DNA from: JBBPYR01 sp038199755
Lineage (GTDB): Bacteria; Chloroflexota; Ktedonobacteria; Ktedonobacterales; Ktedonobacteraceae
NCBI GenBank assembly: GCA_038199755.1
Contig: JBBPYR010000318.1
Location: forward strand, 1 to 17,832
DNA length: 17,832 nucleotides
Direction of reading: 5' to 3'
The position numbers were made by a program, and so were the translations under genes. This document shows, in pieces, positions 1-8,467 of the stretch. The notes beneath the pieces are model-generated. The model made no database searches and was not told the origin of the DNA. It saw nothing but the letters and a program-made list of their open reading frames with translations. Position 1 is the first letter of the stretch, and each line of letters starts with the position of its first letter.

Positions 1-727
1 GCTTTTCATGGAAGCCATCGTCCGGGATAGGTTGGAAGATCACCGTATCTACTCCATTAGGAATCAGGCGTGTTCCAGGGAGGTAGAAATGATGGTCAAT
101 GAGGTAACGTTGCATACGCGTGCTCAACACGATGACAACTGCTCCCATACGACGAAGCAATGAACGGATGTATTGCACAAGGAACGGGCCCGCCTGCTCC
201 AGACCATAGAGGTCTCCGTCGATCCAGGTTTTGCCATCCACTTGTAGCCAGGGGGTGGAGGGATCGAGTGGGCCTGCCAGTAGTGCTGCGGAGACATCCG
301 TTTTAGTGGGTTTGCCTGCGCCCGCGCTAATGACAACGATGGTCATGGGTTTACGCGCCAGACGGCACATAAAGGCGAGCGGCAAAACGAGCAAACTGAA
401 TTGGCAGACTTGTAGGATATCGTAGTTTTTGCGCTCGTGCCAGAGCTTCCAACTCATAACCAACATCGCCAGTAAGTATGCGAAGCGTTGGAGCAGGCGT
501 GGCCATCCCATGCGGTTGCCGAGCAGCACACCCGCAACGCGGTGTACAGGAACGCCGCGTACCTCTTCATAGGACGCCCATTCTTTGTTATGGCGGAAGG
601 TAACGACCTGTACGTCGTAGTCCAGTTCGCGTAAGAGTTGACACTGAGCCAGCGTTTGCGTTTCTGCACCTCCCACGAGGGGAGAAAAGGTGGTAATCGC
701 GACGTAGATACGTACTTGCTTTATCAT
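1..727 (-). CDS. GT4-family glycosyltransferase, N-terminal part (runs off left edge)
   Basis: Reading down from an ATG at 727, one frame stays open for 242 codons to the window edge. The N-terminus MIKQVRIYVAITTFSPLVGG continues with GAET, the glycine-rich nucleotide-sugar loop of GT-B retaining enzymes (GT4). Near the edge, IPNGVDTVIFQP is the typical start of the C-terminal donor-binding domain. The E-x7-E motif would lie outside the window. The protein probably transfers a sugar from a nucleotide donor to a lipid-linked repeat unit on the cytoplasmic membrane face. The start overlaps the stop of the preceding glycosyltransferase in an ATGA (724-727), so the two are translationally coupled. 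Its first 50 residues resemble those of that neighbour (PLVGGAE versus PFVGGAE, TFRHNKEW versus TLRHDKRW), so they look like tandem paralogues. Donor and acceptor cannot be told from sequence. Confidence 0.88.
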   Translation of the reverse strand, partial: MIKQVRIYVAITTFSPLVGGAETQTLAQCQLLRELDYDVQVVTFRHNKEWASYEEVRGVPVHRVAGVLLGNRMGWPRLLQRFAYLLAMLVMSWKLWHERKNYDILQVCQFSLLVLPLAFMCRLARKPMTIVVISAGAGKPTKTDVSAALLAGPLDPSTPWLQVDGKTWIDGDLYGLEQAGPFLVQYIRSLLRRMGAVVIVLSTRMQRYLIDHHFYLPGTRLIPNGVDTVIFQPIPDDGFHEK

Positions 728-2049
728 TTGCTTGCCCCCTCCAATGCCAGGGATAGCGTATTTTTATCTTTAGAAAGCATCTGGCGATAAAGGTCTACAC
801 ACTTTTCGGTAATACGCTTGAGCTGGTAGTCACGCAAAACCGTAGCACGTGCCTCTTGCGCCAACTGTTGAGCGAAGGCAGGGTCTTCGATGATGCGGCG
901 GAGCGCATGGGCCAGTTCCTCTGGCTGCTCCGGCTCGACCAGTAGGCCGTTGATACCGTCAACAATGATGTCTTCGCTGCCGCTGACCCGTGTGGCGATG
1001 GTAGGTAAGCCGGTAGACATCGCTTCTAGCACTGCATTGGGCATGCCCTCCCAACGTGAAGGCATGACAAAGCCCCAGGCACGCTGTAACAGTGGAACGA
1101 CATCTCGCTGTAAGCCCATGAACTCAACGCTCTCCTGAATGCTCAACTCAGTTGCTATGCGTTCTAGTTGTGGTTGTAGCGGACCTTCGCCCGCAATGAG
1201 CAATTTGGGGATAAGCCCTGTTCGCCATGCCCCCGGTTCGTGCATCATACGTGCCCAGGCATGGAGGAGCACATCGATGCCTTTGGGATACTGTAGGCGT
1301 GCTACACACAGCATCGTGCGCTCTGGCCGCTGCGGGTCAGGACGCAATTCAGGAACAGGATGAAATTTCTCTGCATTGACCCCATTAGGAATGAGGGTAA
1401 GTTTCTCTTCGCGGAAGCCGTGTGCTGTCATATAGGGATAGCTACGGCTACTGAGTAGTTGATAAAAGGCATCAGACTTTTTGAGAAAATGAACGATGAT
1501 ATTCCCACCAATGGCCGACTTTGAAAGGTAAGCAATATCCCCGACCACAATGTCTTTATAGGGAATCCTCAAAAAGCTGGTATCAGAGAGTGTCTGTACG
1601 AGTGTATCTGCCATTAACGTTGCGTCTTCTGCTTGTTGCTTCTTCCCTGGGCCTGTGCTGGGAATGCTGATGATAATTGGTGTTCCGCTGAGCTTGCCAA
1701 CTATCGCCGCTACAGCAGCAAGCGGTGAGAGCTGTAGCGCATGGATGATATCGAATCGGTGTCGCAGTTGCCAAAGTGTCAAGAACATGAGAATATCAAC
1801 GGGCAGATGACCAAGTCTGCCGATACGTAGAATGCCTTTAGGGCTATAAATGCCGCCAACACGCACAATTGGCAACCCATCGAGTGTTTCTGTGCGTTTC
1901 CAGCGCTTGTCGTGACGTAAAGTCACAATGGTGACCTCATGTCCGAGTACCATAAGTTGACGCGCCTGTTTCTCGGCACGTACCTCTGCTCCGCCAACAA
2001 AGGGAGCAAACATAAATGCGACGATACATATGCGTAAACGATTTTCCAC
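724..2049 (-). CDS. GT4-family glycosyltransferase
   Basis: A complete 441-residue GT-B glycosyltransferase, the usual length for GT4. The N-terminal acceptor domain carries FVGGAE (residues 18-23). The C-terminal donor domain starts near IPNGVNAEKF (about 220-230), continues with CVARLQYPKG and IAGEGPL, and holds the E-x7-E motif EGMPNAVLE (334-342) that binds the donor nucleotide sugar. There is no signal peptide or clear membrane segment, so it is likely cytoplasmic and membrane-associated. The start is GTG at 2049, supported by AGGAG six bases upstream. It lies 101 bp after the flippase/ligase fusion and overlaps the next glycosyltransferase by 4 bp, as part of one minus-strand operon. 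Both glycosyltransferases have a long segment between the two domains (about 130-215 here), which may shape acceptor specificity. Substrate unknown. Confidence 0.92.
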   Translation of the reverse strand: MENRLRICIVAFMFAPFVGGAEVRAEKQARQLMVLGHEVTIVTLRHDKRWKRTETLDGLPIVRVGGIYSPKGILRIGRLGHLPVDILMFLTLWQLRHRFDIIHALQLSPLAAVAAIVGKLSGTPIIISIPSTGPGKKQQAEDATLMADTLVQTLSDTSFLRIPYKDIVVGDIAYLSKSAIGGNIIVHFLKKSDAFYQLLSSRSYPYMTAHGFREEKLTLIPNGVNAEKFHPVPELRPDPQRPERTMLCVARLQYPKGIDVLLHAWARMMHEPGAWRTGLIPKLLIAGEGPLQPQLERIATELSIQESVEFMGLQRDVVPLLQRAWGFVMPSRWEGMPNAVLEAMSTGLPTIATRVSGSEDIIVDGINGLLVEPEQPEELAHALRRIIEDPAFAQQLAQEARATVLRDYQLKRITEKCVDLYRQMLSKDKNTLSLALEGASK

Positions 2050-2055
2050 AACGAA

Positions 2056-2060
2056 CTCCT
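2056..2060 (-). promoter_or_regulatory. Ribosome binding site AGGAG for the 441-residue glycosyltransferase
   Basis: On the minus strand AGGAG lies six bases before the GTG at 2049. It supports GTG as the start. No comparable site precedes other candidates. Confidence 0.7.
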
Positions 2061-2150
2061 AATGTGGCTAAGTGCTGCGAGATCATTGTTTGTGACAGTG
2101 ACCAGGCTATTGCTTGTATGAATAGCTTGCTCATGCTCAGCTAGGAATGC

Positions 2151-5072
2151 TTAAACATGAGCAAGGGGTTTTTGTTCTTCGCGTTCTTCATTTTCTTCTG
2201 TCATGCTTATGCTAACGGGCGTTTTCACCTTGCGCGATGACTGAGTGGTGTGTGTAGTTGTCCAATAGAGAGCGAAAGGAAGTGCCATCACAATCCAAAA
2301 GTAGATGCCCACGCCTGGATTCCACAGGTCATTAGACTCCAAGGACTGCACAATCACACTGAAGAAAACTGCCAGGGTCATTGCGAGTAGCATACGGTAA
2401 TCGGGCGTCGCTTTCCGCACTTTGCCCAGCAAGGGAATGACTATTGCTAGGAAGGTGAATAAGAGCAGTACCAGTCCGATGATGCCATGATCATAGAGCG
2501 TTTCCAGGAAGATGTTGTGTGTTGCTGTTGCGATCACACCGCTCCCGAAACCTACGCGAAGATTAGTCAACAAATTGTCAGAAGCTTTTAGACCACGGCC
2601 CAGAAGTTGTGCGGGGTCGAAGTGGTTGATGATAGCCGCCCAGAGATAGGTACGTCCATTGAGCGTCAATATATCCTGATTAAAGAAGCGGCTAAAGATA
2701 GGCGTATTGCCGATGGTTGCAGCCAACACTACAAGGCCACCTATTGCGATCATGCTTCCTAACATACCTATACGAAGTCTGCGTGACGGTAGGAAGATAA
2801 TCATAACAATGATACTGACGGGAACGCTCAGTAGTGCGGCGCGTGTGAACGTGAGACCGAGCGTTGTTAGTAAAAGCAGCACGACTAGCCCACCAATAAG
2901 CCGCTTCCAGCTTTGTAAGGTGAAGATGCGATAAATTGATACGGGGATAACGATAGAGAGAAACAGTGCTAGTGTTGGTGGTGTATTTCCAAAGATAGAA
3001 CTGATGCGGAAAAACGAGGTTGATGTATCGACAACACCGTTTTTCTTGATGAAGTAGCCATAGATGCCATACAGTGCGATAATGATAGAGGTTGCCAACA
3101 TACCATCAATAAGCCAGAGCAATCGTTTGCGCGTGTTTAGCGTAGAAATAGTAAGAACACCAACGGCAACGCTCACTAATAAAATGGTCCAATCAGTCAA
3201 AAAAGCACTCAGTGGCAGCGGTGACAGGCCAAGGCCAAAGAAGATCCACACGACATAGGCTAGCAAGAACGGAAGAGCAGGCATACGCTTAAATGCCTGT
3301 TTTGTGGGAAGGATAAAGAGCAACATCATGGTGGGTGCGATCAAACCGCTGAGAAGATTGGCCCCATTGGCAAACGGCAAATTGGAGCCGATAAATGGGT
3401 TAATCAAGACCCAGGCAAGCAGCAGAATATAGTTATAGCGCAGCACCAGCAGTACAGCGATAGAACCAAAGGCAATGCGTAGCGTGTACACGCTGTTTAG
3501 CGCGCTCCCGACGATGCCCGCTGTGAAGACGAGGAGGATAATCGCCAAGCGTAGTATATCCCTGCGGAAATGGTAAGGGAAGCGGAAATTGCGGAAATTC
3601 TCTTTCTTCCAGATGATCAAGCGGACATAATATTGTCCCAGTCCCATCCGCCATAATACCTTCATAAACTCGCTTGGCGGCGTAAACAAGTATAATTTCC
3701 CAATTACACTGCGTAAGGTGAAGAGTAGTATGAACATGGTGCAGACATAGACTGCCGAAGTGGAGAGTGCGATGCCGAAGCTTTGCCAGATACGAGCGAA
3801 GATATAATCAAAGATCGCATTTGCCGCAATACTGAAAATCGTGACATACATCAGTATTTTCGTTTTACCCAGTGCGCTAAAGGCACGCGCCACAATGAAT
3901 CCAAATGCCATCGGCGTTAATCCCACTGCGAAGCCAATCAGCGTTGTGGCTGTGCGACTGGTATCTTCTTCAGAAAAGGCACCATGCTGGAAGAGAACTT
4001 CGACAATAGGGTGGGCCAGCAGGATAAGACCAGCCGTGAGTACAAGCGTCCCGACACCAACCGCCCATAGATATAGGCGAAGCGTCTCTTTGAACGCTTT
4101 CATATCCTTTATGGCGGCCTGACTTGCCAGATAGGGCAAGGCGGCGCGACCCACCGAGGCGAAGATGACGCCCACGGGGACGCTGATCAGCTTGAGTGCG
4201 TTATTGAGGACCGCGATGCTTCCTACGGTCAAGGCAGAGGCAAACATCTGATCTACTAGTGGGCTGGCCTGGCTAATAAGGGCACTGAAGATGGCAGGCC
4301 AGGCAACAATGCCAATAGCGGCCAGCTCTGGACTATGCAGGTCCAAGACCAGTTGATATGTGATGTTGGCACGGCGAGCGCGTATGGCAATAACACCAAG
4401 TTGCAGTATCTGCCCGACCAATGTACCGATACATAACAGGATGACGCCCTCTGTCTTACCACCGATCAATACCAGCGTCATGGTTATGAGGGGTACCAAT
4501 ATACCCGCATAGGCAGGCCAACCAAACTGTCCCTGTGTGTTGAGTAGGCATTCCATGAAGCTATTGAGCGTCATGAAGACCAGCACGGGAAAAATAAAGG
4601 GGGTCAGGCTAACTGCGAGGGTGTGAGAAGACGACTGGAGTGAAGGTGCTGAGAAAAAGATCAGCTGGTTGCGAAAGATGAGCATCAACGCCGTAAAAAG
4701 CACCATGCTACTAATCAGGAGGTTGAGCAACGTGCTAAAGAGGCGAGACGCCGCCTGTCTTCCTTGTCTCGTACGTACACGCGTGTAAATAGGAATGACA
4801 GATGCTTCTAGCCCACTAGCGAGCAGCTGGGCAAGTGTGATTGGCAACGTGGTAGCAACGAAGTAGGCATCCATTGCCGATCCTTGTCCGAAGCGTGCTG
4901 TAACGACAATCTGATTGAGCATCCCCATAATGCGAATCAGTAAATTGGCCGACGCAAGGCTCAGCAGGGCGCGGAATATATATTTATTTGCCGATTGCAG
5001 ACGGATTGCCGCCATGCGACCAGTTGTTGTCCCAAGCGGTTGACTCGTTCCAGTATCTAATGGTTGAGACAT
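2151..5072 (-). CDS. MurJ/MviN-type flippase fused to O-antigen ligase/polymerase-type domain
   Basis: One uninterrupted 973-residue membrane protein with two modules. Residues about 30-455 match the MurJ/MviN lipid flippase family: an N-terminal ARFGQGSAMDAYFVA segment, then GLEASVIPIYTR, then repeated hydrophobic helices. Residues about 456-505 form a charged linker (WKKENFRNFRFPYHFRRD). Residues about 506-940 are a second polytopic domain with hallmarks of the Wzy_C O-antigen ligase/polymerase family: FTRAALLS (742-749), GRTYLWAA (806-813) and THNIFLETLYDHGIIGL (851-867), where H852 fits the conserved loop histidine. The tail (951-973) is hydrophilic and acidic. Known roles are flipping undecaprenyl-linked glycans and polymerising or transferring them, so the fusion would join both steps in one chain. 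Its ATG is 56 bp after the sugar dehydrogenase stop. Which lipid-linked glycan it handles, and whether the second half polymerises or ligates, is open. Confidence 0.88.
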   Translation of the reverse strand: MSQPLDTGTSQPLGTTTGRMAAIRLQSANKYIFRALLSLASANLLIRIMGMLNQIVVTARFGQGSAMDAYFVATTLPITLAQLLASGLEASVIPIYTRVRTRQGRQAASRLFSTLLNLLISSMVLFTALMLIFRNQLIFFSAPSLQSSSHTLAVSLTPFIFPVLVFMTLNSFMECLLNTQGQFGWPAYAGILVPLITMTLVLIGGKTEGVILLCIGTLVGQILQLGVIAIRARRANITYQLVLDLHSPELAAIGIVAWPAIFSALISQASPLVDQMFASALTVGSIAVLNNALKLISVPVGVIFASVGRAALPYLASQAAIKDMKAFKETLRLYLWAVGVGTLVLTAGLILLAHPIVEVLFQHGAFSEEDTSRTATTLIGFAVGLTPMAFGFIVARAFSALGKTKILMYVTIFSIAANAIFDYIFARIWQSFGIALSTSAVYVCTMFILLFTLRSVIGKLYLFTPPSEFMKVLWRMGLGQYYVRLIIWKKENFRNFRFPYHFRRDILRLAIILLVFTAGIVGSALNSVYTLRIAFGSIAVLLVLRYNYILLLAWVLINPFIGSNLPFANGANLLSGLIAPTMMLLFILPTKQAFKRMPALPFLLAYVVWIFFGLGLSPLPLSAFLTDWTILLVSVAVGVLTISTLNTRKRLLWLIDGMLATSIIIALYGIYGYFIKKNGVVDTSTSFFRISSIFGNTPPTLALFLSIVIPVSIYRIFTLQSWKRLIGGLVVLLLLTTLGLTFTRAALLSVPVSIIVMIIFLPSRRLRIGMLGSMIAIGGLVVLAATIGNTPIFSRFFNQDILTLNGRTYLWAAIINHFDPAQLLGRGLKASDNLLTNLRVGFGSGVIATATHNIFLETLYDHGIIGLVLLLFTFLAIVIPLLGKVRKATPDYRMLLAMTLAVFFSVIVQSLESNDLWNPGVGIYFWIVMALPFALYWTTTHTTQSSRKVKTPVSISMTEENEEREEQKPLAHV

Positions 5073-5128
5073 GTTCTATTAAACCATCCTATGAGACGGC
5101 AGCGGAATCAAGAACACCTTCGCAGGTG

Positions 5129-6430
5129 CTACAAACGAACGATGTGTTCGTCATGATATCCCTGTGTCATATTGCGTGTATCTACAATGCAGCGTGCCTC
5201 ACGGATAATCCACTCTGCATCAAAGTAGTTATGATTGGTGACAACGACTACACAATCTGCTGCATGCAGCAATTCGCTGGTGAGCGGTTGTGATTGCAAT
5301 GTATGATCTCCCAATGTGAGTTTTGGTACATATTCGTCGTTATACAGCACTGTTGCCTTGCGTTCTAATAAGGACTGAATGATATCGAGTGCTGGCGACT
5401 CGCGCACATCGCTCACGTTAGACTTGTATGCCACGCCAAGGACAAGTACGTGAGAACCGTTGACACTCCGCTGCTGCTCGTTCAAGGCCTCAGTTATCTT
5501 GTTGACCACGTAGCGTGGCATACTGCTGTTGACCTCTGACGCTAATTCGATAAAGCGAGCGGTATAATCAAGCGTTTTGAGCTTCCAGGAAAGATAGTGC
5601 GGGTCGATAGGAATGCAGTGTCCGCCCAGACCGGGGCCAGGGAGAAAGCGCATAAAGCCAAAGGGTTTTGTCGCAGCTGCCTCGATAACTTCCCAGACAC
5701 TGATATTCAACTTCTCGCACATGATCGCCATCTCGTTCACCAGACCAATGTTGACTGCGCGGAAGGTGTTCTCCAGCAATTTCGTCATCTCGGCGACACG
5801 TGCTGAGGAAACAGGAATAACGGTTTCAATCGCCGCGCCATAATAGGCTTTTGCCAATTCGGTGCAATCGGCAGTAACGCCACCGACGATCTTGGGCGTG
5901 TTGCGCGTATCAAAATGCGGATTACCCGGATCGATACGTTCCGGTGAGAAAGCCAGAAAAAAGTCGGTACCGACTTTCAATCCCGTGACTTCCAATTCTG
6001 GCTGTACGACCTCTTCGGTGGTTCCCGGATAGGTCGTGCTCTCTAAAATGATGAGTTGTCCGGAGTGAAGATGCGCTTGCACCTGGCGTGTGGCTGAGAG
6101 AACATAAGAAATATCGGGGTCGCGTGTCTTGCGTAATGGCGTAGGGACGCAGATGCTGATGGCATCGATATCCTCTAGTACCGCATAATCGGTCGTAAAA
6201 CGTAAACGCCCGTCCTGGAGCAGGTTTTGAAGCACACTGCTGGAGACATCAGAGATATAACTCTCTCCTCGATTAGCTAGATCGACCTTGTGTTGGTCAA
6301 CGTCTATTCCTGTGACCTGGAAACCCACTTCCGCGAATGAGATGGCAAGTGGCAGACCGACATAGCCAAGCCCTATCACCCCTACACGCAATTTACGGGA
6401 AGCAATCTTCTCTAAAAGTATGTTTTTCAT
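5129..6430 (-). CDS. Nucleotide-sugar 6-dehydrogenase (WbpA-like UDP-N-acetylglucosamine dehydrogenase)
   Basis: A complete 433-residue member of the UDP-glucose/GDP-mannose dehydrogenase family, which oxidises the C6 hydroxyl of a UDP-sugar to a carboxylate using two NAD+. The Rossmann loop is G20-L-G22-Y-V-G25. A middle-domain Lys lies in MTKLLEN (K217). The catalytic cysteine is C272 in GPGLGGHCIPIDPHY. SPERIDPGNPHF (about 162-173) with PKIVGG resembles the WbpA-type UDP-GlcNAc dehydrogenases more than the WecC (ManNAc) or UDP-glucose types. That assignment is by motif memory and is moderately secure. The ATG at 6430 has AAGGA nine bases upstream. It lies 40 bp behind the autokinase gene, within the minus-strand operon. 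A WbpD-like acetyltransferase starts on the other arm at 17643, consistent with a diacetamido-uronic acid pathway. Confidence 0.92.
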   Translation of the reverse strand: MKNILLEKIASRKLRVGVIGLGYVGLPLAISFAEVGFQVTGIDVDQHKVDLANRGESYISDVSSSVLQNLLQDGRLRFTTDYAVLEDIDAISICVPTPLRKTRDPDISYVLSATRQVQAHLHSGQLIILESTTYPGTTEEVVQPELEVTGLKVGTDFFLAFSPERIDPGNPHFDTRNTPKIVGGVTADCTELAKAYYGAAIETVIPVSSARVAEMTKLLENTFRAVNIGLVNEMAIMCEKLNISVWEVIEAAATKPFGFMRFLPGPGLGGHCIPIDPHYLSWKLKTLDYTARFIELASEVNSSMPRYVVNKITEALNEQQRSVNGSHVLVLGVAYKSNVSDVRESPALDIIQSLLERKATVLYNDEYVPKLTLGDHTLQSQPLTSELLHAADCVVVVTNHNYFDAEWIIREARCIVDTRNMTQGYHDEHIVRL

Positions 6431-6470
6431 TGAGTTGATTCCTTACTAATACCGAAGAGAGAGAGACACA

Positions 6471-7922
6471 CTAGTCTTTTTTCTTGGTGGGTGAGAGCGT
6501 AAGCGTGATATCTTCATCTTTCACCTTCCCATTTGAAGCGGCACGTACAGCAACAGGAGTTGGCGTTTCAGGAATAGTCAGGGCGATATCTGCCTTTGCG
6601 TGTTGTTGTACGCCGATATAGTCGAGACGGTCGCCATCATCTGGCCAGCGGCTCTTGTTGACGACGGTGCCAAGAATGTGTGTGCGTGTTCTTAGTAATG
6701 TCTGTTTTGCACGCAGTAATACTTTCCGTGGTGTTTTCGTGATATCTGTCACCAGTATCGCGACCTCTATATACGAGGCGATAATTTGAGCGTCAGCGAC
6801 CGGCAAGAGAGGCGAGGTGTCGAAAATGACAAAATCGAATTGCTTAGATTGTTTGAAGTAATCAAATAGGCGTTGCGCAATCTGTGATTGCAGCAGTTCG
6901 GACGGGTTAGATGGCAAGACGCCAGTGGTCAGGACGCGCAACATAGGTATTTCGGTGGGCTGACCGTTCAGCTCGACCTCGACCTGTGCCCACACTTCGA
7001 GGAAGGCGTTGGATAAGCCGTGGCGATTATCAATCTGGAAATGCTGATCCTGAACTGGATGGCGCAGGTCGGCATCAACAAGGAGTACACGCTTGCCCGC
7101 CATCGCCAGAAAGGTGGCGAGATTAGCAGCTATGGTGCTTTTTCCTTCACCCGCAAGGGCACTGGTAATCATCACCAGCTTGAACGGTTTGATCTCCTGC
7201 GCCGCATTTAAGGTGGCACTGAGAATACGGCAGCTTTCTGCTAACGCTGGCGTTTCTTCCGCGCTTTTAATGCGATCTCTTTGGGAGAGGCGTGGAATGA
7301 CGGTGAGAACATCCAGATTGAGCAGTTCCTGCACCTCGTCGGGATTTTCCATGCGATCATCGGCCCATTCAAATGCGATGATTAAGGCGAGCGAAAGGCC
7401 AAGCCCCACCAGAGCACCGATAATTGCATCCGTTGACGGCTTGGGCTGTATGGGATCGGTTGGAACTTGAGCGGGTAAAACTTGAATGGTTGCCGGAAGT
7501 TGTGTACTTGAGTAGTGTGAGAAGCTTTGCCCAATTTCATTTGCCAGTTGGGCGGCTAACTGTGGGTTGGAATTATTCACGTCCAGTTCTATGATTTGCG
7601 TGTTTGATTGGGGCTTCACGGTAATCATAGGCAGAAGTGTTTTTAACGTCATCCCTTGATGTTGGGCTATTACGGGTTGTAGTACCTGCGGATTCGTGAC
7701 AATTTGAGCATAAGTAGGTAACGCTTCTAGGGCAGCCGTGGTATTGTCATAGCCCGAGTTAGAGGTGCCGAAGGTTACAATCATCCAGGCCGTCGCCTGA
7801 TAGACTGGTCGCATCAGCTTCGTCACGAGATAGGTCATACCTGAGCACAGAATAATGCCGAGAAGCATGACCCATATCCAACGCTTGGCGAGAAGAATAT
7901 AACGGGTAAGTGGATTACTCAT
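6471..7922 (-). CDS. Wzz-type chain-length regulator fused to BY-kinase (polysaccharide tyrosine autokinase)
   Basis: A 483-residue single-chain polysaccharide co-polymerase. Residues 1-190 form the Wzz part: a first membrane segment at about 16-36, an extracytoplasmic loop, a proline-rich stretch (about 149-163) and a second membrane segment at about 166-186. The cytoplasmic kinase domain has Walker A (SALAGEGKST, 254-263), Walker A' (LLVDADLRHP, 280-289) and Walker B (FVIFDTSP, 364-371), as in bacterial tyrosine kinases of the Wzc/CapB group. Such proteins control polymer length by cycles of ATP-driven autophosphorylation. The C-terminus lacks the usual tyrosine cluster: after residue 420 only one Tyr is visible (in LDYIGVQQ), and the end is Lys-rich (SPTKKKD). 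The ATG at 7922 has AAGGA ten bases upstream. It is the first gene of the minus-strand arm, facing the divergent intergenic region. Confidence 0.92.
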   Translation of the reverse strand: MSNPLTRYILLAKRWIWVMLLGIILCSGMTYLVTKLMRPVYQATAWMIVTFGTSNSGYDNTTAALEALPTYAQIVTNPQVLQPVIAQHQGMTLKTLLPMITVKPQSNTQIIELDVNNSNPQLAAQLANEIGQSFSHYSSTQLPATIQVLPAQVPTDPIQPKPSTDAIIGALVGLGLSLALIIAFEWADDRMENPDEVQELLNLDVLTVIPRLSQRDRIKSAEETPALAESCRILSATLNAAQEIKPFKLVMITSALAGEGKSTIAANLATFLAMAGKRVLLVDADLRHPVQDQHFQIDNRHGLSNAFLEVWAQVEVELNGQPTEIPMLRVLTTGVLPSNPSELLQSQIAQRLFDYFKQSKQFDFVIFDTSPLLPVADAQIIASYIEVAILVTDITKTPRKVLLRAKQTLLRTRTHILGTVVNKSRWPDDGDRLDYIGVQQHAKADIALTIPETPTPVAVRAASNGKVKDEDITLTLSPTKKKD

Positions 7923-8467
7923 TCAAGTACCATCCTTGTTTTTAAATATAGTGATTGTTTTACCGCGCTATCTATACTAACACACTCATTTGACTCTGTA
8001 TGTTTTTGCTCCTTTTATGGCACCATCAGACTATAGACAACTGTCAAGTGCCTACTACCGCTAAGGATACCTGTTTCCCTATGAGAATGAGGTAGCAGCG
8101 GGTGTTGAGAAGACGTTAAGAACCTTGGCTACAGGTGTACATCTCAACCCTTCAGTGCTTTTCCACATCAAAAATATGTGCCTTTTGTCTATGCATGGAA
8201 GCGAGATGGGGGCGAGGGGATGGAGAGACGAATTTCTCTACATGAAAGAAGCAATGTTTACTCAATCTCCACCCTATTGTGCATTCTTTGGGCACATCAA
8301 CATGGTACCGTTCTGATTAGAAGGATATGCTTGCTTTCTTATAGAAGAGGCAAGAGAGGATTTCAAGGGAGATAGAATGTATATTTCTCTGCTCTTTTAT
8401 CGCTAATGCGTTTCTCTCTAGCGTATCGCTTAAGCAAAGAGGTTTGAGCAATAAGGAGATTTTACGA
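7923..8467. promoter_or_regulatory. Divergent intergenic region between the two arms (promoters expected)
   Basis: About 545 bp with no convincing long gene. Transcription must start here in both directions, but I could not pick a confident promoter. On the minus strand a TTGACA lies at 8047-8042 without a good -10 at 16-18 bases. The region is AT-richer near both gene starts. An imperfect inverted repeat (CTTGC 8330-8334 / GCAAG 8350-8354, with further pairing inside) sits in the leader of the right arm. A nine-codon open frame with a good ribosome site (8377-8406) lies between it and the first flavoprotein. The length exceeds what two simple promoters need, leaving room for operators or a leader, but none can be named. 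Confidence 0.5.
8453..8458 (+). promoter_or_regulatory. Ribosome binding site AAGGAG deciding the start of flavoprotein 1
   Basis: AAGGAG lies nine bases before GTG at 8468. It falls inside the longer frame that would begin at TTG 8444, which has no such site, so GTG 8468 is the better start. Confidence 0.75.

Noticed and set aside
2106..2126. Inverted repeat GCTATT / AATAGC between the flippase fusion and the glycosyltransferase
   Set aside because: Six-base stem with a nine-base loop and no U-run; too weak for a terminator in the middle of an operon.
4988..5293. 101-codon plus-strand open frame
   Set aside because: It spans the junction of two minus-strand genes, has no motif or ribosome site, and is mostly antisense to coding sequence.
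8042..8047. TTGACA on the minus strand as the -35 box of the left arm
   Set aside because: No acceptable -10 hexamer at normal spacing; kept only as a remark.
8125..8316. Small open frames in the divergent intergenic region (63-65 codons)
   Set aside because: Weak start codons, no convincing ribosome site and no protein-like pattern.
8444..8467. Longer start (TTG 8444) for flavoprotein 1
   Set aside because: The ribosome site AAGGAG lies inside this stretch and points to GTG 8468.
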